From assembly GCA_963082975.1 (NCBI GenBank), contig OY720350.1, positions 49,492,734 to 49,556,733 on the forward strand: 64,000 nt of DNA. Reading direction: 5' to 3'. Source of the DNA: Labia minor. Its lineage: Eukaryota > Arthropoda > Insecta > Dermaptera > Spongiphoridae. Under the pieces are notes generated by a model. The model was not told where the DNA came from. It did not search any database and saw nothing but the letters and a program-made list of their open reading frames with translations. The translations under genes and the position numbers were made by a program. Below, in pieces: positions 12,501 through 24,173 of the stretch (positions within the stretch are counted from its first letter, which is position 1; every line of letters begins with the position of its first letter).

Positions 12501-13329
12501 GGTCATTGCCTACCACGTTTTCATTTTTCTCCGTCTAAACTGACCGTAAAAATAAAGATAAATGTTTGATAGTTATTCACATGATTAAAAATTATTTAAA
12601 ACTCCTCTATATAGAATTTCAGCTTCATTGAATCTCTGAAAATACCTGAATAAATTTTTAACACTGCAAATCACGCGCCAGCGCGTGACCTGGTGCCATC
12701 GACAAAGGGCCAAACACGCGCTGGTTTAATAAATATTATTTATATTACTTTTAATTTATTATTTAATTAATTAAATATAATTTAAATATAATATATGTTA
12801 TTTAATCCAAATAATTCAAATTTAATTCAAATTGCGAGATAATCTAGTGAAGACACTCCAGATTTTTTTTATTTCGAAAAAATGTGAAATATTTAGAGAA
12901 TAAATCAAGATATAATATCATTTTTTTTTAACAATTTAACAATGAACAATTAATTAATTTTTCTTATATTTTTAGTTTTGATAGAGCTTTCGTTGACGGT
13001 CAAATTGCAAAAACAAATGCTAATTATAAAGGATTGGATATAGATATGTCCCATATAGTTCATATTCATGGATCAATCGATCCTTGGCATGCATTAGGAG
13101 TGATTAACTCAACGATTGCAAATATGCCATCCATTTTAATTGAAGGTATTTGGAATATAAACAATGTTCAACTTAACAGAATATTTCTTTCATATTAATT
13201 ATTTTGATTATTTTTTTAGGAGCCTCACATTGTGCCGATATGTATAACTCGTTAAGTGGTGATTCAGTCGAATTACAAAATGCTAAAAAGAAAGTATCAG
13301 AATTAATTGGCCAATGGTTGCAAGAATAA
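6556..13329 (+). CDS. secreted S28 serine carboxypeptidase 1 (PRSS16/K12H4.7-like)
   Basis: Eight exons: 6556-6756, 7354-7535, 7610-7845, 8222-8357, 8431-8720, 12118-12253, 12976-13145, 13220-13329. All junctions are GT/AG and phases agree, giving 486 aa, normal for peptidase family S28 (prolylcarboxypeptidase / thymus-specific serine protease kin, which cleave after Pro or other residues near peptide ends). It begins with a signal peptide (MKQSIVVLLIALGVYCYA) and then the family's QWFDQILDH motif. The triad is complete: Ser172 in GGSYAG, Asp429 in HGSIDPWH, His454 in ASHCADM. The ATG at 6556 was chosen over an in-frame ATG 30 bp upstream because genes 2 and 3 start at the same point and the signal peptide follows directly. 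Intron 5 is swollen by an LTR-element insertion and intron 6 by repeat A2. AATAAA lies at 13392. It is probably secreted or lysosomal. Confidence 0.92.
8751..9112. repeat. unclassified insertion beside the LTR element
   Basis: The matching intron of S28 gene 2 (18253-18337) lacks this segment and the LTR element after it, so both arrived after the gene duplication. It starts TGTAACAAAG and contains inverted words around ATCGATT (about 8950 and 9090). It might be a solo terminal repeat or a palindromic MITE. No coding content. Confidence 0.4.
9113..9350 (+). repeat. left terminal repeat of the LTR fossil
   Basis: Begins TGTAGGAAATAATTT and ends near ACCCTATAAT. It matches 11834-12062 almost base for base, apart from a small length difference near the start. 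Confidence 0.85.
11834..12062 (+). repeat. right terminal repeat of the LTR fossil
   Basis: Direct copy of 9113-9350. It ends directly against the AT-dinucleotide run that is also present at this place in the intron of gene 2, so a target duplication would be hidden in the run. Confidence 0.85.
12304..12861 (+). mobile_element. Helentron-like repeat, family A copy 2
   Basis: Begins ACTATTTCGTCAGAGATAG and ends with GAAGACACTCCAG, a degraded form of the family hairpin. The internal GT microsatellite is missing. It lies in intron 6 of S28 gene 1; intron 6 of gene 2 lacks it and holds element F3-1 instead. It is more diverged than copies 5 and 6. Confidence 0.75.
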
Positions 13330-13600
13330 ATCTCTGTTAAACATTTTCTTGTATTTAATTTATATATACTATGTAAAAATATATGTTTTAAAATAAAATT
13401 ATTTTATAAAAAAGTACGAATATAACTTTTATTTAAATATAATAGTACTGTAGTTATTTATTTAAATTCATTAATTACTTATCTAGCAGCTGAGTTGATC
13501 GGGTCAAGTGCTCATCTAATCCCTAATCATGTTTTAGGTATTCAATTCAGGCGAGTAAAATAACTTGAATTAAATATTAACATTGACCAAATAGAAAATA

Positions 13601-14208
13601 AGTTGACCTGTGGCCAGGTCCGAACCGACCGACTGTTTGAAATAAATTAATTTCCAGCTACAGAAACAATTTCAAATAATTTTAATATATCTATTAATGT
13701 AATAAAAAACAGATATGGATACATAAATAATAAATATAAACATTTTTAATTTTATTTTATTTATAATATATATGCAAGACCAGGCTGTGACGTCATGAAT
13801 GGCTGGATGACGTCATATAATTTTAAATCAAGAAAAAACTAATAAATATGATTTTTCTCGAGGATAAAACCAATACAAAGTGCATGATTCGTGGTGATAT
13901 ATAAAAAAATCTCCTTTGGTGTGAAAATAACCCTTTCCTTCCTATCGTCGATCGCTAATACTACCACTTCCGGTTTCCGGAATTGCACCAAAAGTTGATC
14001 AATTCATCCCACTGATGCATTAAGTAAATATACCAAATTTCATCAAAATCGGTTGAGCCGTTCAGGCTGTACATATCTATACGGACAGACATCATGCTAA
14101 AAATACTTTTTTCTGTTTAGAAAATGCATGATTCGTGGAGATATGTAAAAATCTCCACATGTGAAATTTGGTGTGAAAACAATACCTCCCTTACTATTGT
14201 CGGTCGGT
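13601..14208 (-). mobile_element. Helentron-like repeat, family B copy 1
   Basis: On the minus strand it starts ACCGACCGACAATAG and ends with the inverted motif (AGTCGGTCGGT) and the perfect hairpin GACCTG-GCCA-CAGGTC. The internal GTCC-type microsatellite is reduced. No coding capacity. It occupies the spacer after S28 gene 1. Confidence 0.8.
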
Positions 14209-14237
14209 AAAAAATAATAAAATTTAATTAAATAGTT

Positions 14238-14446
14238 GGAAAATTTGGTGTAGTGTTGAGGAATGAAAGAGGAGAGAGGTTACTTCAGTTTGCCATCGAA
14301 GACGCCATGCCTCTTGTCAATACTACTTTCAAATATCATATAAGCCACCTACGAGTATATACTTGGCGTTCTCCAGGAGATCCATATAGAAATCAAATCG
14401 ATTATATTATGATTAACTCGCGATGGCGGTCCAGCATCAGAGATTA
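14238..14446 (+). mobile_element. LINE endonuclease fragment
   Basis: A short open frame reads NERGERLLQFAIE, then YTWRSPGDPYRNQIDYIM and RWRSSIRD. This is the C-terminal part of the apurinic-type endonuclease of non-LTR retrotransposons (the YTW.SP..YRNQIDYI block, with the conserved Asp). No reverse transcriptase follows, so it is an internal fragment. A jockey/RTE-type source is likely but not resolved. Confidence 0.8.
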
Positions 14447-15694
14447 GAATTAGAATTTAGAATATTAATAATTTAGAAATATAATGTTTTGTTTTGTTTT
14501 GTTTTCATTTGTATAGAACAGAGTATTTAATTATTTAAATTTTAACGAGATTTCTAAGAGAAAGAGCAAATTCACTCTTATAAGTAACTATTTTCTTTTA
14601 AATAATAATATATATATATATATATTAAAATATATTAAAATATATTAATCTTCTAAAATTGATTTTATGCATTTATGTTAAGTAAATGTTAGTATTGAAT
14701 AAAAATTATTATATTATATTTATAAATAAATAATTTTTATTAATATAAGATTTTATAAAGGATATTGTAGTCATATTGTCTTCATAAAAAAATGCGGTGT
14801 GCACACTACAAAATCGGACTTGTGTGTGTGTGTGTGTGTAAGAACACTGTTTGAGAAGACTCATAAGATTGTCCCCCACCTGACTCATATTGTCTTCAAA
14901 AAAAAGATCAATGATTTGTTTTTTTCTCTCTGAGACATTATAAAAAGAGGTTACTTCTTCTTTGCCATTTGAAGGGACAACAACTGATTAATAAGAATTC
15001 ATCATTAATTTTAATACTATAAAAATTTTTTAAATATGTTCAAACTGAAAATTTATCCTGAAATCAATATTTATGCTTAAGAATCCGTTGAAAAAAAATT
15101 AATTAGAGCAATACAAAAGGAGTTAGTTACTAAAAGTAATTAATCGCTAATTAATTAGAAATAATTAATTATAATTCAATTATATTTCTTCTATACCTTC
15201 TAGAGATCGATTGAAATATCTATAAAAATTTTCAAAAGTCTCTTTCAATATTAAGATGATGAAAAATGGATTTCAATTTGTCAAAAGAGCGAACAGACAG
15301 ACGCCAAGTGAAGTTATAAAAATCATATAAAAATATTCTGCTCGATACTATTTATGTTAACGTCCCTTAAATTAATTTTCCATATGAAGAATCCTCTATT
15401 TTCAAATATTTTTAGTTTTATAAAAATAATATTTAATAATAATTTTTTTATTAGAATCAGAAATATAAAAATAATTAAATTGATATTTTTCAATTATATT
15501 TAATCGATAAAAAAAAGAAAAGGTACATTACCTTCAGAAAATATATAACTTCGCAACAGTTATTGAATATACATGTAGATAAGTGGATAATAAAATATAG
15601 CCTTGTGTGTAAACCATGCTTAACTTAATATTTACCGGTATATTAACCAAGACAAAATATATTTAAATTTCTTATAATTTCAAAAGCAAAAAAT
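14447..15694. other. spacer between S28 genes 1 and 2
   Basis: AT-rich sequence with simple repeats (AT run near 14610, (TG)n at 14821-14839) and no supported gene. From about 15450 it aligns with the upstream region of S28 gene 1 and so forms the distal promoter part of gene 2. Confidence 0.55.
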
Positions 15695-16203
15695 CTGGAG
15701 TGTCTCCACTCGACTATCTCGCAATTTGAATTCGATTGATGAACACACATATATTATATTTAAATTAAATTGAATTAATTATAAATTATAAATTAAAATT
15801 AATAAATAATATTTATTAAACCAACGCGTGTTTCGCTTTATGTTGATGACACCACGTCACGTGCTGACGCGTGATTAGCAGTAAACGTGGTAAAAATTTA
15901 ATTCTGGTACTTTCAGCGATTCAATCACGCTGAACTTCTATATATAGCAGTTTTATACAATTATTAATCATGTGAAAAACTATCAAAAATATAACTTTAT
16001 TTTTACGGTCACTTTAAAAGAAAAAAAAATAAAAACGTGGTAAGTAATGACACTCTTCCGGTTGAGCTACATTTTTCAAAAGTAGATGGAAAACTTTCTC
16101 AACCTTAGTGAAAATGACTCAGGGACCTTCAAAACGTATAAAAACATCAAAATCTCGACATCCAAAATTTTCATGATCTCAATACTATCTCTGGCGAAAT
16201 AGT
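15695..16203 (-). mobile_element. Helentron-like repeat, family A copy 3, with empty site known
   Basis: Minus-strand copy: the right side carries the 5' motif (GGCGAAATAGT), the left side the hairpin end (CTGGAGTGTCTCCACTCG). It splits the upstream region shared by S28 genes 1 and 2. The uninterrupted sequence at 6321-6345 reads GCAAAAAATGTTTTTTATT. No target-site duplication beyond the A/T run is visible, as expected for Helitron-type insertion. Confidence 0.8.
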
Positions 16204-16399
16204 AAAAATAATGTTTTTTATTTACAAAACTCTCTCAACTGCCTTAATTAATAATATTACCTTGATTTGTTTTTTTTATTATTACTATTTAACTCAATGT
16301 CGACTAAAATATCCCAGATAATGATTTGTTCTAACAATTTATTTCTTTTATCATTAAACTTGGATTTTAATCAATCTTATCTTTTAAAAATTAAAAAGG

Positions 16400-16452
16400 T
16401 ATAAATAGATGATTAATTAAGATTTGAGATATCCTCTTTTCATTATTCCAAG
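16400..16452 (+). promoter_or_regulatory. S28 gene 2 core promoter
   Basis: TATAAATAG at 16400-16408 precedes the ATG by about 45 bp. Upstream CTTATC and TTTATCATT words repeat the GATA-like pattern of gene 1. Confidence 0.55.
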
Positions 16453-19400
16453 ATGAAGCATTCGATTGTAATTTTGTTAATTGCCTTGGGCGTATATTGC
16501 TATGCAAAAGACCCAATTGCTATTAATGCAATTAAACGGAATAATGGTTTTTTACGTCCTCCTCCTGAAACTCTAGCAAGTCGAGCTATTCCTGAACAAT
16601 GGTTTGATCAAATTTTAGACCACGATACACCGAATTCTCCAACATGGAAACAGGTATCAATTTTTTCAAATAAATAAAATAAATTTCAATTTTACTTACT
16701 TTATTTGCATGTATATTAAATTAATTATTCAATCACAAAAAAATTTAGTTTAATAAGATTAGAGTCTATTACAAATATGGTGTTGTGTTCATTTTTTAGA
16801 AATATTTTGAAGTAAAAGATCATTATAAACCAGGTGGCCCTGTCTTTATATTTGTTGGTGGTGAGGGACCTGCAAGTTCTGGATGGATGACCTATGGATC
16901 TTGGATTGAAAATGCTCAAAAATACAATGCTCATTGTTTTCAATTAGAGCATAGATTCTATGGTGACAGTCATCCAACTCCGTAAGTTTCATATAAATTC
17001 ATTCGATTATGGTATATATTTTATGAATTATCTTTTTATTTTAGAGATGTTAGTGTGGAGAATCTTAAATTACTAACAAGTGAACAGGCGATTGCTGATG
17101 TTGCACATTTCATTGAGGAAAAGAATCGAGAAAATAAATATCCTGAGGGAACGAAATGGGTTGCTTTTGGTGGATCTTATGCAGGAAATCTAGTTGCTTG
17201 GTTGAGACTCAAATATCCTGATCTCGTTCATATTGCCGTTGCAAGCAGCGGACCAGTTCTCGCCGAACTTGACTTTTATGGTATTTTTCAGTCACTTTAA
17301 TCTTTGGATCTTTATCACATTTATAATGATATTTCGATAAGTAATTGTCAAATTTTAAAAATAAAATCAATCAATGTTTTTTTGTATTGAAGAGATTATG
17401 ATTATTAGTTTATCATACATGAGTATTGTTTTTAAGATTAGCTTCCACTATGAATTCACTAATATATCAATTTGATTTATCAATAATCAGTAAAGGTCGT
17501 ACAGAAGTAGATTTACTTGGCTCAATTTAATTAATAGTAGAAAATGTAAAATAAATTTAATTTCTTGAGTATAATTAATCAATTACAAACGAAAGTAAAA
17601 AATTTACAAAAAATCCTAAATGACTTGTTATTAGAAATATCAGTTTATAGAGACATTTAAACTTATTTAATACAATACAAAAGAGGATTTCATAGGGAAA
17701 TATTTGTTAGATTAGTTATTTACAAAAATTATATTGGTATATTTATTTTTTAGAATATTATGAAGTTGTAGCTGAATCATTACATGTTCATAATTCAGCT
17801 TGTACAGCACCACTTAAAGAAGCAAACGATGAGATTGATAAATTGATTGATTCACAGGAAGGAATTCAATCACTTACATCACTTTTTCAGTAAATATTTA
17901 TTCGTATTATTGATTAATAAAAAATAATTAAACATTAAGACTTTATTGAAATTGATTTTTAGTGTTTGCGATGGCGAAAATTCACTTCAAATAGCAAATA
18001 ATAAAAAAACTTTAGTTGAATCGGTGCACGGTGTTTTTGCAGGCACTGTGCAATATAATGATGATAACGCTGATGTTAACATAAATACTTTATGTGATTT
18101 TATGGTTAATACACAACTAGGTACACCAATTCAGAGATTAGCAGCTCTTGCTGAATATATGTACGGCACATCCCAAGATGTATGTTTAAATGTTGATTAT
18201 CAAGCTTCAATTGATTCAATGAAATCGGAAAAATGGGAAGATCAAAATTCATGTATATATTTATTATTTAATATACATATATATATATATTAGAATAATA
18301 GTATAAGAATAAATTCTATTACATAATTTTTTAATAGATCGTCAATGGGTGTTTCAAACATGCAATGAATTTGGATATTATCAAACTTCATCTCAAAAAG
18401 TCAACACAATTTGGGGAAATTATTTACCAGTTGAATATTATGTTCAACAATGTCAAGATATATATGGTCCAAGGTAATTAAAAAATATTATTAGACACAG
18501 AGATTCTCTTCTTTATCCTTATTTTATAAGAAGTATTAACCACATACTAGCTGCTCCGAGCGCCTTCGGCGCTCTTCACACCTAGACGGGGGCTCCGCCC
18601 CCTGTACCCCCGAGTGATACATAGTATTTGGTTGAAAGTCTGTATGTAAAAGGTTTTCATCCATTTTGTTTCAATCAGTATAAGTAGATAAGACATGTAT
18701 TTGTTTTCTTGTAAAATATATTTTAATTTAATCAGTAAATTAATTATATATTATTATTGTATATGTTATATTTATCTAGCACTGTGTCTCTACAGTTTTC
18801 AAAAGTTCTTAGCCGCAGCATCCACATTTTTCTAAGCGTCCCTATCCTGAGCTACAACCAAATCCTACCCTGTCCCATCTCTCCCATGTCCCTTCCTTCA
18901 TTGACCACCCACCTTAGTCCATGGTCTTCCACCGGATGTTTCCCAATCAGTTTCTCCCAATTTCTAGTTTCTCCAATTCCTACCACGTCCCCTTCCCATC
19001 CCAGCCTTCTCGATTTTATAACCTTAACTATATCTGGACATTATTTCTCGTTATGCCATCTCCGCCATCCCCCTGTGACCTCTCATCTTCTTTTGGCCTA
19101 AAAATGCTGCGAACAATATTAATCTCACAAATACTCCAAATCTACTCTCGTCTCCCAGAGTCATCGATAGGGTGACCAAACGTCCCGTCTTTAGGTGCTC
19201 TGTCCCAAAAATGTCTTCGGGACACCCTACTGTTTTTTCAATATTTAGGACATTTCGTAATTTTTTTTTCAAAATTTTTTCAATCTAGTTCTAAAAAAAA
19301 AGCTATACCGTTTGTCCCGGTTTGGTGTTTTCGAAATATGGTCACCCTAGTCATCGATCAACATGAAAAATAATTGTTTTATATATTTTAATTTTGATCC

Positions 19401-19765
19401 TCTTTGATGAGATAAGCCCCGTTACTGCATAATAACAGGCGTTACTCAATTACAACGTCGATTTAAATTCTTCTCGAATATTATTATCCTTCGGGATTAG
19501 AGATCTTAAGTATTTAAATATTTATACTTTTTCAAATTCTACATTTTGTATGTTAATTGTATGTAAGTCGTATCCGTATCATAATTCTTGAATTTTTTGT
19601 TTAATTACATTTCGGTTGATTTTTCCCCAATTTCTCTAATCATATGTCTCCTCTTCCAGTTCAATTCATTTACCTATCAATGTTGCATAAGGAAATAAAT
19701 TTCTTAATTTGGCTAGAACACTCCATTTTTTAAAATTTTAAATAGAGGTAGATAGAGAGAGGTTC

Positions 19766-19802
<37 letters not shown>

Positions 19803-20938
19803 GTTTCTATGACAGCAAAAAAGTAAACAAATTACATACATATAAACACTCTCCTTTATATATATTTCTGGAAAATGGAACACCCGCAGCTCAGCTCAGG
19901 AGTTACCTAAGATTCTAATTTCTTTTTTATTTTTCATCATTTGAGGTACCCTTCACCTCAGAAAAATTTGGTTACCTTACTCCTAGTAGTTTAGGCTCTG
20001 GAGTTTTTTGCGTACAGACGGACACTATCGTATTAAATATATAGATTATTTCAAAAAATGTCTTCATGAAATAGATTAAAGATATCTATTTTAATTGAGT
20101 AATTCTTTTAAAATTTCCATAAAAAAGTAATCTCAGACTTTTGAACATCCTACGAAAAAATATAGTCTATCAATTCGAATCGTACCTGAGGAAGGTTGAG
20201 GGGTAGTAACATCTGTCACAATCAATCTTATTTTTCTTTATCAGAAGCCGCTACTTTAAATTTCATGTAATCTTCTTAATTTTGATGTCGTAATTTGGTA
20301 TACCTCATTCCTACTGATTTCTGCAAGAGAATAATTTCAGACATGGGACTTGTACCCATGTTTCTTCCAGGCTTCTGCGGAGTTTGAAAATTTTAATAAT
20401 ATTTCAAAATTGTATAGTCTTAAGAAATAAAATTTTCTATAACTTTTTATAAACATTAAAAAATATCTTAGGATATTTTCTTTCGAAAAATATGAGATAT
20501 TTAGAGAAAGAATAAAGATTTAGGAACATTATTTACACAATTTTACAATGAACAATTAATTAATTTTTCTTATATTTTTAGTTTTGATAGAGCTTTCGTT
20601 GATGGTCAAATTGCAAAAACAAATGCTTATTATAAAGGATTGGATATAGATATGTCCCATATAGTTCATATTCATGGATCAATCGATCCTTGGCATGCAT
20701 TAGGAGTGATTAACTCAACGATTGCAAATATGCCATCCATTTTCGTTCCAGGTAAATATTTGCAATAAAAACAATGTTCAACATAACAAAATATTTCTTT
20801 CATATTAATTATTTTGATTATTTTTTAGGATCTTCCCATTGTGCTGATATGTATAACTTGAGTAGTGATGATTCAGTTGAATTACAAAATGCTAAAAAGA
20901 AAGTAACAGAATTAATTGGCCAATGGTTGCAAGAATAA
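16453..20938 (+). CDS. secreted S28 serine carboxypeptidase 2
   Basis: Eight exons with the same sizes and phases as gene 1: 16453-16653, 16800-16981, 17045-17280, 17754-17889, 17963-18252, 18338-18473, 20582-20751, 20829-20938; 486 aa. Signal peptide MKHSIVILLIALGVYCYA, then KDP and QWFDQILDH. The triad is complete: Ser172 in GGSYAG, Asp in HGSIDPWH, His in SSHCADM. Protein and even intron sequence stay close to gene 1, so the duplication is recent. Intron 1 is much shorter (146 bp against 597), and intron 6 (2.1 kb) is filled by composite element F3-1. AATAAA lies at 21001. A secreted peptidase acting near Pro-containing peptide ends is expected; the real substrate is unknown. Confidence 0.92.
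18770..19520 (-). mobile_element. LINE 3' region inside F3-1
   Basis: On the minus strand the sequence encodes pieces of the tail of a jockey/RTE-type LINE ORF2: ESRFGVF..., a GEWRRWHNE-like stretch, an ARMG-like stretch, GRPW/RRPW-like words and a final VVDAAAKNF-like end. Frames shift often and no complete frame remains. The same tail occurs in sense orientation at 29090 and 60071. Confidence 0.7.
19168..19349. mobile_element. nested hAT-type MITE with 8-bp TSD
   Basis: 182 bp with terminal inverted repeats TAGGGTGACCA at both ends. It is flanked by the octamer GTCATCGA on each side (19160-19167 and 19350-19357). The empty site is seen in F3-2 and F3-4, which run through without it. It must have used an outside transposase. 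Confidence 0.8.
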
Positions 20939-21589
20939 ATCTCTGTTAAATATTTACTTGTATTTAATTTATATATACTATATAAAAATATAAGATTTAA
21001 AATAAAATTATTAAATAAGTACGAATATCCATTTTATTTAAATATAAATTCTATAAATCACACAAGAAACATTATAGAATAAAATATATTACAAGATAAG
21101 ATTAACCATTACATTAATGTTAACATATTTATATAATATTTATCTGTTTTGTTTTTTTAATTTTGATACACAAGTGATTAATTAATAAAAATAGTTCCTA
21201 CAATTAAAAACAAAATAAATGTAATATAAATATAATCTCAAAATTTAAATATAATATTAAATTACTAAACTATCAAATTAATATGAATACTGACTGAAAA
21301 TGGACTTAGATCCCGAGGACAGAAATAGAAATTAATTTGTTTTATGATAAATAATAAATGATAACATTAGCATTATTTTTTTCTATAAAAAAATTGTTAT
21401 CATTTGTTTGTTTTTTTTTTAATTCAATAATAAATAATATTATGTAGATTTTATTTTTTCTGCCCATAAAAATCTAAAAATGATATATTCTTGAAAGGTT
21501 TTATCATAAAAATTAATTAATCTTATCAGCTGTATTATTCAAAAAAAGGAGTTTAAGAAAATATAAGTTATTTTCATTAATATTAATAT
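20939..21589. other. spacer after S28 gene 2
   Basis: 3' UTR and AT-rich spacer. Only the poly(A) signal of gene 2 (21001-21006) is recognised; no gene was found. Confidence 0.5.
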
Positions 21590-22537
21590 ACTAGCTGATC
21601 AGAGCGCCTTCGGTGCTCTTCTCACCTAGACGGGGGCTCCGCCCCCTGTACCCCCGAAGTAATACATAATATTTCGTTGGAAGTCTGTATGTAAAAGGTT
21701 TTCATCCATTTTGTTTCAATCAGTATATTACATAATATTATTATTTCTGTTTGTGTTCTTATTTAAAGATATTTTAATTTAATCAGTAAATTAATTATAT
21801 ATTACTTTTGTATTTTTATATCTATCTATCTCTGTGCCTCTATGGATCTCGAAAGTGAACCCATTTCTCCAAGTATCCCAATCCTGAGCTATAACCATCT
21901 AACTCCTACCCTGTCCCATCTGTCCCACGACCTTACATTGTCCACTCACCGCGTCCTTGATCTTCCCAATCCCACCAGACGTTTCCCAATATTTTCCGTC
22001 GATCTTTAATCTATCATTCTAGTCATGACCCCTTCCCATCCCAGCCTTCTCTATTTTATAACCTTAATAACCTTAACTGGAGATGCAATTCCTCGTTATG
22101 CCATCTCCGCCATACTCCGGTGACCTCATCTTGGTCCTTAAATGCTGCAAACAATCCTAATATCAAATTCTCTAAATCTACTCTCTCCCAAGAACATCGA
22201 CTACCCATATAATACAACAGGCAAAATAATTGTTTTAATTATTTCAATTTTCATCCATTTTGATAAAAGTTTTGATGAGTTAAGCCTCTTTACTGTATGA
22301 TAACAGACGTTACCCGATTGCGACCTCGATTTAAATTCTTATCCAATATTATTATCCTTTGTAATTATAGAATCTAAGTACATATTTAAATTTTTCTAAA
22401 TTTTCAAATTCTACATTTTGTATGTTAAGATATAAAGGAGAGTGTCGGTTAAGTAAGAAATTTCTATGACAGCAAAAAAGTAAACAAATTACATACATAC
22501 AAACAAACACTCTCCTTTATATATATAGATATAGATA
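21590..22537. mobile_element. composite element F3, copy 2
   Basis: Same order as F3-1 (CTAGCTG start, hairpins GCGCCTTCGGTGC and GGGGGCTCCGCCCCC, antisense LINE tail, ACTCTCCTTTATATATA end). It lacks the nested MITE and is more diverged, so it represents an older branch. It ends directly at the ATG of the S28 remnant and so replaces that gene's promoter. Confidence 0.7.
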
Positions 22538-23352
22538 ATGAAATATTATATTATAGTTTTGTTGATTGCTTTGGGGGTGCATTGTTTTGAGAAGGATTCA
22601 ATTCTTAATAAAACCCATAGAGAGAATGGCCTCATACGTCCACCATCTGAAACATTAAAAAGTCGACCTATTCCTGAACAAATGGTTTGATCAAATTTTA
22701 GATGATAATTTACAAGATTCTCCTACTTGGAAACAGGTATCAATTTTTATCATTTAATTTTCAAATAATTAATACTCCTATATTCAAACTTATATATTTT
22801 CATAATATGGAATATGGCATGAGTTCCATAAACGTTAAATAAATTAAAAATTAATAATAAATAATTTTCCTTTTTTTGTTTGATTCATATACCCAAGTCT
22901 CTTTCCTGATTTACGTCGTTTCGAATTTAAAATTTTAAAATTACGATATTGTGTTGTGCTGAAAATTTGAATTGCGTCGTTTTATATATATTTATATTCT
23001 TATTTATAAGTTAAAAATTAATTAAAATTGTATTTATGAATAAAACTTTTATTATTTTCAAGAAAAAAATCATTTTGGGACAAAATTGTTCAAGGTATAC
23101 GTATATGCAAATGTAGGAATACATGTTTCGATTGGGTCGCATTTTTTAAGTCCCATTAACGACGCAACCCGAGGCCTGGGTTAATTAAACATTAATCAAA
23201 GAGAATAAACAGAACCTAATTCAAAAATTGGTAATACTCTTTTTTTAAAATTATTTAGAAATATTTTGAAGTAAAGGACTATAATAAACCTGGCGTTCCA
23301 GTCTTTTTATATATTAATGGAGATAGCAATATTTCTACTTACTATAGTATAT
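22538..23352 (+). pseudogene. S28 carboxypeptidase remnant (exon 1 and part of exon 2)
   Basis: Exon 1 at 22538-22736 reads MKYYIIVLLIALGVHCFEKD and so keeps the signal peptide. One extra A in PEQ/WFDQ (about 22680) shifts the frame just before the QWFDQIL motif; one codon is also missing relative to gene 2. The exon still ends with a proper GT donor. Exon 2 begins at 23259 (KYFEVKDYNKPGVPVFLYIN) and is cut at about 23352 by repeat A4. Exons 3 to 8 are absent. F3-2 stands at the start codon in place of the promoter. It is a dead fourth member of the array, sequence-wise distinct from genes 1-3, so not a fresh copy of any of them. Confidence 0.85.
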
Positions 23353-23801
23353 GTTATTGTATGTATGTAACCAAGATTACACAAAAACGGTTTGAGCTAG
23401 AATGATGAAATTTGGTACATGGGCATTATTCAAAATTCATAGTTTTCTATCTACTTTTGAGAAATGTAGCTCAACCGGAAGAGGGTCATTACCTACAACT
23501 TTTTGATTTTTTTTCTTCTAAAGTGACCGTAAAAATAAAGATATATGATTGATAATTTTTCACATGATTAATAATTGTATAAAACTGCTATATATAGAAT
23601 TTCAGCTTGATTGAATCGCTGAAAATACCAGAATTAATTTTTTAACACTGCAAATCTCACGCGCCAACACGTGACGTGGTGCCATCAACAAAGAGCCAAA
23701 CATACGCTGGTTCAATAAATATTATTTAATTTATAATTTAATTAATTTAATTTAATTTAAATTAATATATGTTATTTAATCCAATTCAAATTTTTCTCCA
23801 G
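23353..23801 (+). mobile_element. Helentron-like repeat, family A copy 4 (truncated)
   Basis: Begins inside the microsatellite zone of family A (GTATGTATGTAACCAAGATTA) and ends in a shortened 3' part (TTTTTCTCCAG). Both ends are incomplete. It cuts exon 2 of the S28 remnant. Confidence 0.7.
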
Positions 23802-24173
23802 ATTTTTTTATATATATTCTACATATTTATTAAATTATTTTTTTTAATTGTTAAAAAATAATATAATCCTGAACTAATCTGAGAATATCTATGTATCATA
23901 TATCTTAATTTTTTTAAATTTAAATTCAACATGATTAGATTACATGGAATTATTTCTATTCTCTTTATATATTTTTTTAACTTAAATATAATTTTTAAAT
24001 TGTTTTATCAATAACATTAATAAACTGTCTTCAAAATATTAATCTATGAAAAATTATTTGTATCTATTTTATATCTTTTATTTATCACCAATATGATTAT
24101 CTTCATTTAATTTATCTACTACTTAAATTAAAATTTATAAATATATATTAGATTAAGTGTTTATTAGCCAATG
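23802..24173. promoter_or_regulatory. S28 gene 3 upstream region
   Basis: AT-rich. TTTATAAATATATAT near 24130-24150 could serve as a TATA box at the spacing seen in genes 1 and 2. The GATA-like pair of the other promoters is not obvious. Confidence 0.35.

Larger units (their letters stand above)
18546..20047. mobile_element. composite element F3, copy 1
   Basis: Starts ACTAGCTG, followed by two perfect GC-rich hairpins: GAGCGCC-TTC-GGCGCTC at 18558-18574 and GGGGGC-TCC-GCCCCC at 18588-18602. An antisense LINE 3' region follows, with a nested hAT MITE inside it. The end is a GACGGACACT...TATATAGATT tail near 20010-20047. Three other copies exist (21590, 24519, 55588). The family is unassigned; the ACTAGCTG start and TATATAGAT end recur in many insect retro-repeats. 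It lies in intron 6 of S28 gene 2. Confidence 0.7.

Noticed and set aside
18757-19272. Overlapping open frames on both strands in S28 intron 6
   Set aside because: They are shadows of the antisense LINE tail in F3-1; the same applies to 24708-25303.
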